Part shown: one piece after another, positions 60,401 to 64,000 of the stretch
How positions within the stretch are numbered: position 1 is the first letter of the stretch
Layout of the letters: every line of letters begins with the position of its first letter
Source of the DNA: Agelas oroides
Taxonomy: Eukaryota > Porifera > Demospongiae > Agelasida > Agelasidae
DNA length: 64,000 bases
Direction: 5' to 3'
Assembly (NCBI GenBank): GCA_949130485.1
Contig: OX422186.1
Coordinates: 9,834,444-9,898,443, forward strand
The notes under the pieces: model-generated
What the model saw: the letters and a program-made list of their open reading frames with translations, nothing else
What the model was told of the DNA's origin: nothing
Database searches by the model: none
Program-made: the position numbers and the translations under genes

Positions 60401-60980
60401 AAGTTTGATTTTTATCCTGTGTCGATAGCTTGCTTACAATCGGAGATAGACACTAGCGAAAATTAGCTGCTATGTTCGAAAAAGCCAAATTAGCAGATTC
60501 CCGGTGCCTTTTCATGTGGGGTGCCTATTTTTGTATGGGTGCTTATAAATGCTGTGTGGTTGTTGTAATCAAAATGGGTGCCTATATTCATGGGGTGCTT
60601 ATTTTGTGTGGGTGCTTAATTATCCCATTTTTACAGTAGTGGAACACCAGCGTATAGTGTACTGTATGCAGTTCACAGCACAATTGTTAGCCTCATTCCC
60701 AGGCCCCTGCCCAGCTTTCACAGGGGCCTGGGAATGAGGCTTGATTATTTTTAAGTATTCATAGCAGTGGTGGCACATGGCTGGTTGATCAACTTCACTA
60801 GCTTGGTCCACCATGGATGATGTGAATGTTAGTGTTAGTCTACCAAGCTAGACTCTAGACTCCCCCCTCTCTGTTGCTGAGACTAGCTGGTTGTGTGTGT
60901 GTGTTCTGCTGTAGGTCGAGTGCATTGAGAGGTGCAGGGAACTCTTTGAGATATTGAAGAGAAGAAAGCAAATAAGCTAG
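53898..60980 (+). CDS. DNAJC1: DNAJC1-type ER membrane J-protein with C-terminal SANT/Myb domain
   Basis: Eight exons join in phase to 481 residues: 53898-54041, 54497-54598, 54747-54793, 55711-55882, 56169-56213, 58529-58637, 59227-59987, 60915-60980. A signal peptide follows Met1/Met4 (MDILQLSLLLSAIGGCWCW). The J domain (about 24-105) starts DLFDLVENIGQSFYEILQV and has the HPD motif in LHLHPDKN. GLPDWKQPVYYYRRVRKM leads into a membrane helix (about 124-145), exactly as in DNAJC1. A basic stretch (QRREKRSKHNK), a charged region and one SANT domain (WTQYQQRQLEWAIGHYPKFS...CIERCRELFEILKRR) follow. Family knowledge: the J domain faces the ER lumen and stimulates BiP; the cytosolic part binds ribosomes. 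Human DNAJC1 has about 554 residues and two SANT domains; only one is seen here. Exon 5 is 45 nt. Confidence 0.92.
55100..55185 (-). mobile_element. tRNA-derived SINE-like sequence
   Basis: On the minus strand, an A-box-like GGCCTCGTGATTAAAGTGC is followed about 35 bp later by a B-box-like GGTTCTAGATTC. This is the spacing of an internal RNA polymerase III promoter. The ends and tail are not defined. It lies in DNAJC1 intron 3. Confidence 0.55.
57105..57195 (-). mobile_element. tRNA-like or SINE fragment with a B box
   Basis: The minus strand reads GGGACCCCGGGTTCAATTCC, a strong B-box/T-arm sequence. A GGTGTAGTTTTGTAAGAAC segment upstream could be a decayed A box. No complete cloverleaf can be drawn, so this is more likely SINE-derived than a tRNA gene. 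DNAJC1 intron 5. Confidence 0.45.
57712..57836. repeat. Short tandem repeat with GTAGCCTCG units
   Basis: About five or six units of roughly 20-24 bp, of the form CACGAAGTAGCCTCGTTGCC and CACAAAATAGCCTCGTG. DNAJC1 intron 5. Confidence 0.75.
58805..59136. mobile_element. hAT-like MITE, 332 bp
   Basis: The termini TAGGGCTGCCA and TGGCTGCCCTA are inverted repeats. They are bounded by an 8-bp duplication with one mismatch, GTGTGCAC (58797-58804) and GTATGCAC (59137-59144). The interior has ATGTCATGAC palindromes and no coding frame. Terminal sequence and 8-bp duplication fit the hAT superfamily. DNAJC1 intron 6. Confidence 0.75.
60052..60638. mobile_element. Inverted-repeat MITE of about 590 bp with TA flanks
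   Basis: The left end TACCGTAAAATCGGGATATT, then AAGCACC, mirrors the right end, whose reverse complement is TACTGTAAAAATGGGATAAT, then TAAGCACC. GGGTGCTTATTTTCATGGGG-type motifs recur inside both arms. A TA dinucleotide at both borders fits a mariner-like or PIF-like element. DNAJC1 intron 7. Confidence 0.7.
60688..60741. mobile_element. Minimal 54-bp TAGCCTC hairpin
   Basis: TAGCCTCATTCCCAGGCCCC and GGGGCCTGGGAATGAGGCT pair around a loop of about 15 bases. No target duplication is seen. DNAJC1 intron 7. Confidence 0.75.
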
Positions 60981-61050
60981 CGGACCACTCCAGCCAAGCT
61001 GACTACACTCCAATTTAGTAGCTAGAAAGGTGGTTCTTGTATTGTCCACA

Positions 61051-61090
<40 letters not shown>

Positions 61091-61145
61091 CAGTGGTGTA
61101 TACAATGATTGTATCATGGAAGAGTGAATCAGAGCATGAGTGTTG

Positions 61146-61255
61146 TAGCCTCGTTCCCAGGCCTCCCTTGTTTTTACCTTTTGTTTGCGTTCACAATTAT
61201 TGTGAACATAAAACGGAAGGTTTAAAAAAACTGGGGGAGGTCTGGAACGAGGCTA
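61146..61255. mobile_element. 110-bp TAGCCTC hairpin element
   Basis: TAGCCTCGTTCCCAGGCCTC is opposed by GAGGTCTGGAACGAGGCTA, with inner arms CCTTTTGTTTGCGTTCACAA and TTGTGAACATAAAACGGAAGG. No clear target duplication. Confidence 0.75.
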
Positions 61256-61402
61256 TATGTGTATTAAATGCTTGCTCATGTAACTGCAACTAATACATAA
61301 TTATACTGGTGGAAGTAAATTATTTGAAATTTCAAACTACATCTGCACAGAACCCACTTCAATTTTGTCACATTAAAACTGGAGATCAGAAAGAGTGAAG
61401 CA

Positions 61403-61863
61403 ATAGGGGCTTTCCAAAACCACGCCCCCTCCATTAAATTTTCTCTGCATTTCTCTAAATTCTTATGCACTCATGATCAATAGGGGCTTTCCAAAACCAC
61501 CCACTTTTGGGGAGTACCTCTGATTGTCCTGAATTTTAGATATGACTTAGTACTCATTAGGAAGAGACTAAGTTGAAAATTTGAGCTGGATAGCATGTTT
61601 TAGTTTCTGAGATCTGCACACTCAAAATTTCAGTTTTCCCATACATTTTAATAGCTAGGACCCAATCTGGCCCCAATCTCCATCTAAATATACAGGAAAG
61701 TTTCAAACTTGAAGCCTGCATATCCAACGAATGAAACATGGTATAAAGCTGAAATTTGCAAGTCAGTCTGCAGTCGACGTCATAGAGTACTAACTATGGT
61801 AGGTAGATCAAGAAGCTGGGAGAAAATTTAATGGAGGGGGCGTGGTTTTGGAAAGCCCCTATT
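61403..61863. mobile_element. Inverted-repeat MITE of about 460 bp
   Basis: Arms of about 43 bp at 61403-61445 and 61820-61863 are inverted copies, containing AATAGGGGCTTTCCAAAACC and ACGCCCCCTCCATTAAATTT. A second direct copy of the first half lies at 61478-61504. No coding content. Confidence 0.8.
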
Positions 61864-61996
61864 GAGTGCATATGAGTAAGAATATTCTTAAGAGGGTGTG
61901 GTTGATGTAGACTGGGTTTATCAATCTGCAATTAAAACCTACCCTTGTACCCAGGCTTCCACCTCAGCCCTTTGTCACTGCAGCAGCAAAAACAGC

Positions 61997-62054
61997 TAGC
62001 CTCATCCCCAGGCCCCTCCTCCTGTGAGGAGATCGAGGCCTGGAGATGAGGCTA
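61997..62054. mobile_element. 58-bp TAGCCTC hairpin
   Basis: TAGCCTCATCCCCAGGCCCC and the right arm GAGGCCTGGAGATGAGGCTA pair around CTCCTCCTGTGAGGAG. No target duplication seen. Confidence 0.7.
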
Positions 62055-62289
62055 GGGTATGAACCCAATACAGAACTAGGAACATTCATATCACATTTGG
62101 GATGTACTTCAGAAAAGGTATATATACAAGTGTAAATGAGATCAACAAAACTTGTCTACCTTGGCAATAAAACTGCACCAAAAACTTAAAAGTAGGGCAA
62201 GAAAGTTTTCACTAGGTCAGAGAATCTAGAGAAGCCTTTTTTAGTATCACGTACAAAATTTCAGGTGGCCGGGGTTACAAAAAGAGAAG

Positions 62290-64000
62290 CTATGTTTTAT
62301 CACTGTTGAAGGTTCTACCATAGAAGCTGTGGTTTGCTGCCGATTGTGGCTCGCTAATAGAGCTTGGCAGAGCGTTCATGCCTCTGCTGGGAAGAGGAGG
62401 ATAGGTAACAATGGGTACTTGAACAGTGTTTGTAACATGTGTGACATCGCCAGATGGGAGTTGTCCCAATCTCTCCCCCTTGTGTGCTGATGTACCTCTT
62501 AGTAGACTACCAGTGGGAGGTTGTGATGTGACAACGTGTGCTGGAAACACACCTCCCTGCGTCGTGTCATTTTGTTGTAAGTGTAAGACATGCGGCTGCT
62601 GTGGTCTCATGTCCATACTGTGGGTTTGGTTGCTTGGGATTGAGCCGCCCTGTCCCGTGGGTAGAAGAGGGTAATGTAGTCCCCGAGCGGGAAGAGACGC
62701 AGTGAGGAAGTGAGCCTGGAGTAGAGATTCTTGTGCCGATTTGGAGAGTGAGTTTGAAGACAATTGTGTGGATGATGATGATATGTCTACCAGGGTGTCT
62801 GTAGCTGGTCCAGTTTGGCTCTGGCTCTCACTAGCTGCTGTACTACTAGACAAGTTAGGAGTCGTATTTTGTAGCGATTGTTGAATACCCTCCCCAAGAG
62901 ATGGCTGGACACCGTTTGGCAGCCTGTTATCATTCTCCACAAGGGTCTGTCGAAGACGAGTGTTGATGGCAATGTAGAACTCCCGCTGGGACGCCAGCTC
63001 CATGATGCGGGATTGCATCCTGCTGTTCTCTGACTGTAACTGGTGCAGGTGTGCCAACATCATGCCAGCTAGAGAGGGGAGGAGAGAGGGGAGGAAAGGA
63101 GGGAGGGAAGACAGAGAGAGAGAGAGTGATGATTGATGAAGGGAAGGAGAGAGGTAGGCAGAGAGGAAGCGAAGGATAGAGGAAGTAGAGCCCTACTGAC
63201 ACCTAACTCATAGCAATCAAACATGGCCTCAAGACTCTATGCTCACACTGATTTGCACATTGTTGAGAGATTGTAAACGCGGGGGTAGTATAGTATGTCT
63301 TACCATTATTCTGTCTGCCTGCCTGGTCAAGAATGAATTGGGCAGTCTGCTCCCACTGTCTCTCCAATAGTTCATGCAGGCTTCGTGGAGGAGCTCCGAG
63401 TGCCGTTCTTGGAGGAGAAGGGGAAAGATGGAGAGGAGGGGGGGAGGAAGGAGAGGAGGGGGAGGAAGGAGAGGGGGGGAGAAAGGAGGAGGAGAAGGGA
63501 GAAGATGTTGAGAAGGGAAGGGTCAATCTTGACTAAGTCCCAACTCTATCCCTCCCCTTGAAATGAGGACATCTTTCTAATTACCAGGGGGTTAGGTTCA
63601 ATATTGACACACATCTAATTATTCACTGTACATGCTAACCTGTTGATGGAGCTCTGGTCTGAGCTGGTTGATCCCCCTTGTTTCCGTGACGACACAACAT
63701 CCTCACCAGAGGGTGCAGCATCCAGAGATGCTGTAGCCTCCAGAGATGGTGCCTGGGCGTCCGTGACTGGAGAAAGTGGATGGGACTTGCTCTCAGACAT
63801 GTCTGCCTTTTGTGTCAAAGATGACGATGATGATGATGGAAGAAGTTCGGCACCACCACACTCCATTGCTTCTCCTTTGACTTTGCAGCCCGTGTGGGTG
63901 GTGTGGGAGGATGGAGGGCTTCTAGGTGTGACAGAGAAAGGACTCAGGGGGATGTTAGCAGCTGGGGGAGGTGGAATATCACTGGCATTGGAAGGTGCTT
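62290..64000 (-). CDS. AF10/AF17 (MLLT10/MLLT6) homologue, C-terminal part
   Basis: Minus-strand exons are 63640 to beyond 64000, 63304-63407 and 62290-63068, joined in phases 2 and 1, with a stop at 62290-62292. The join gives SLHELLERQWEQTAQFILDQ, then AGMMLAHLHQLQSEN and RIMELASQREFYIAINTRL. This matches the octapeptide-motif/leucine-zipper of AF10 (LLERQW, SLHQLQVEN). A Ser/Pro/Gln-rich tail of about 210 residues follows. The upstream exon is Ser/Pro-rich and open to the window edge. Family knowledge: AF10 and AF17 carry N-terminal PHD fingers and bind DOT1L through this zipper to promote H3K79 methylation. The PHD part would lie beyond 64 kb, so I cannot confirm it. Confidence 0.85.

Larger units (their letters stand above)
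60981..62289. other. Intergenic region between convergent DNAJC1 and AF10-like genes
   Basis: It contains a (CA)n run at 61051-61088, TAGCCTC elements at 61146-61255 and 61997-62054, and a 460-bp inverted-repeat element at 61403-61863. No gene is seen. Confidence 0.6.

Overview
This window is animal (metazoan) nuclear DNA. Genes have many short GT-AG introns, and the proteins include RACGAP1, a class IIa histone deacetylase, an AF10-type protein, LSM12 and DNAJC1. A very large cadherin/VCBS-like ('tandem-95') receptor, a compact layout with head-to-head genes under 200 bp apart, and many small hairpin-type elements suggest an early-branching animal, most likely a demosponge. That placement is inference. 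There is one run of 200 Ns (40128-40327).

Layout. 1-10.9 kb (+): a giant adhesion-receptor-like protein, cut at its 5' end by the window. 12.5-13.7 kb (-): LSM12. 13.9-22.4 kb (+): RACGAP1 (centralspindlin RhoGAP), head-to-head with LSM12; its intron 4 holds a nested single-exon gene for a CARD-like/coiled-coil protein (16.5-18.0 kb). 23.5-24.5 kb (-): a decayed copy of that nested gene. 24.7-32.5 kb (+): a 20-exon gene whose reading frame joins UBA, UBX and leucine-rich repeats in one 983-residue protein. 34.4-35.0 and 38.8-39.9 kb (-): two small type II membrane proteins with cytoplasmic tyrosine motifs. 40.3-53.7 kb (-): a class IIa HDAC whose catalytic domain runs into the gap. 53.9-61.0 kb (+): DNAJC1-type ER J-protein, head-to-head with the HDAC. 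62.3-64.0 kb (-): C-terminal part of an AF10/AF17 (MLLT10/MLLT6) homologue, continuing past the window.

Exons were assigned by hand from open frames, GT-AG sites and phase. In LSM12, RACGAP1, the UBX-LRR gene, DNAJC1, the AF10-like gene and the HDAC up to exon 9, all phases join consistently. The HDAC needs one single-base correction in exon 8 and one in exon 10.

The non-coding part is rich in structure: hairpin elements with TAGCCTC...GAGGCTA ends, a hAT-like MITE with an 8-bp target duplication, a mariner-like MITE, other inverted-repeat elements, tRNA-derived SINE-like pieces, and several satellites (49-bp, about 89-bp, 38-bp, 26-bp and 45-bp units). The most distinctive observations are the UBA-UBX-LRR fusion, a hairpin element inserted exactly on a 5' splice site of LSM12 with the donor duplicated, a 45-bp intronic repeat that keeps the receptor frame open through an intron, and the nested CARD-like gene with its truncated relative.
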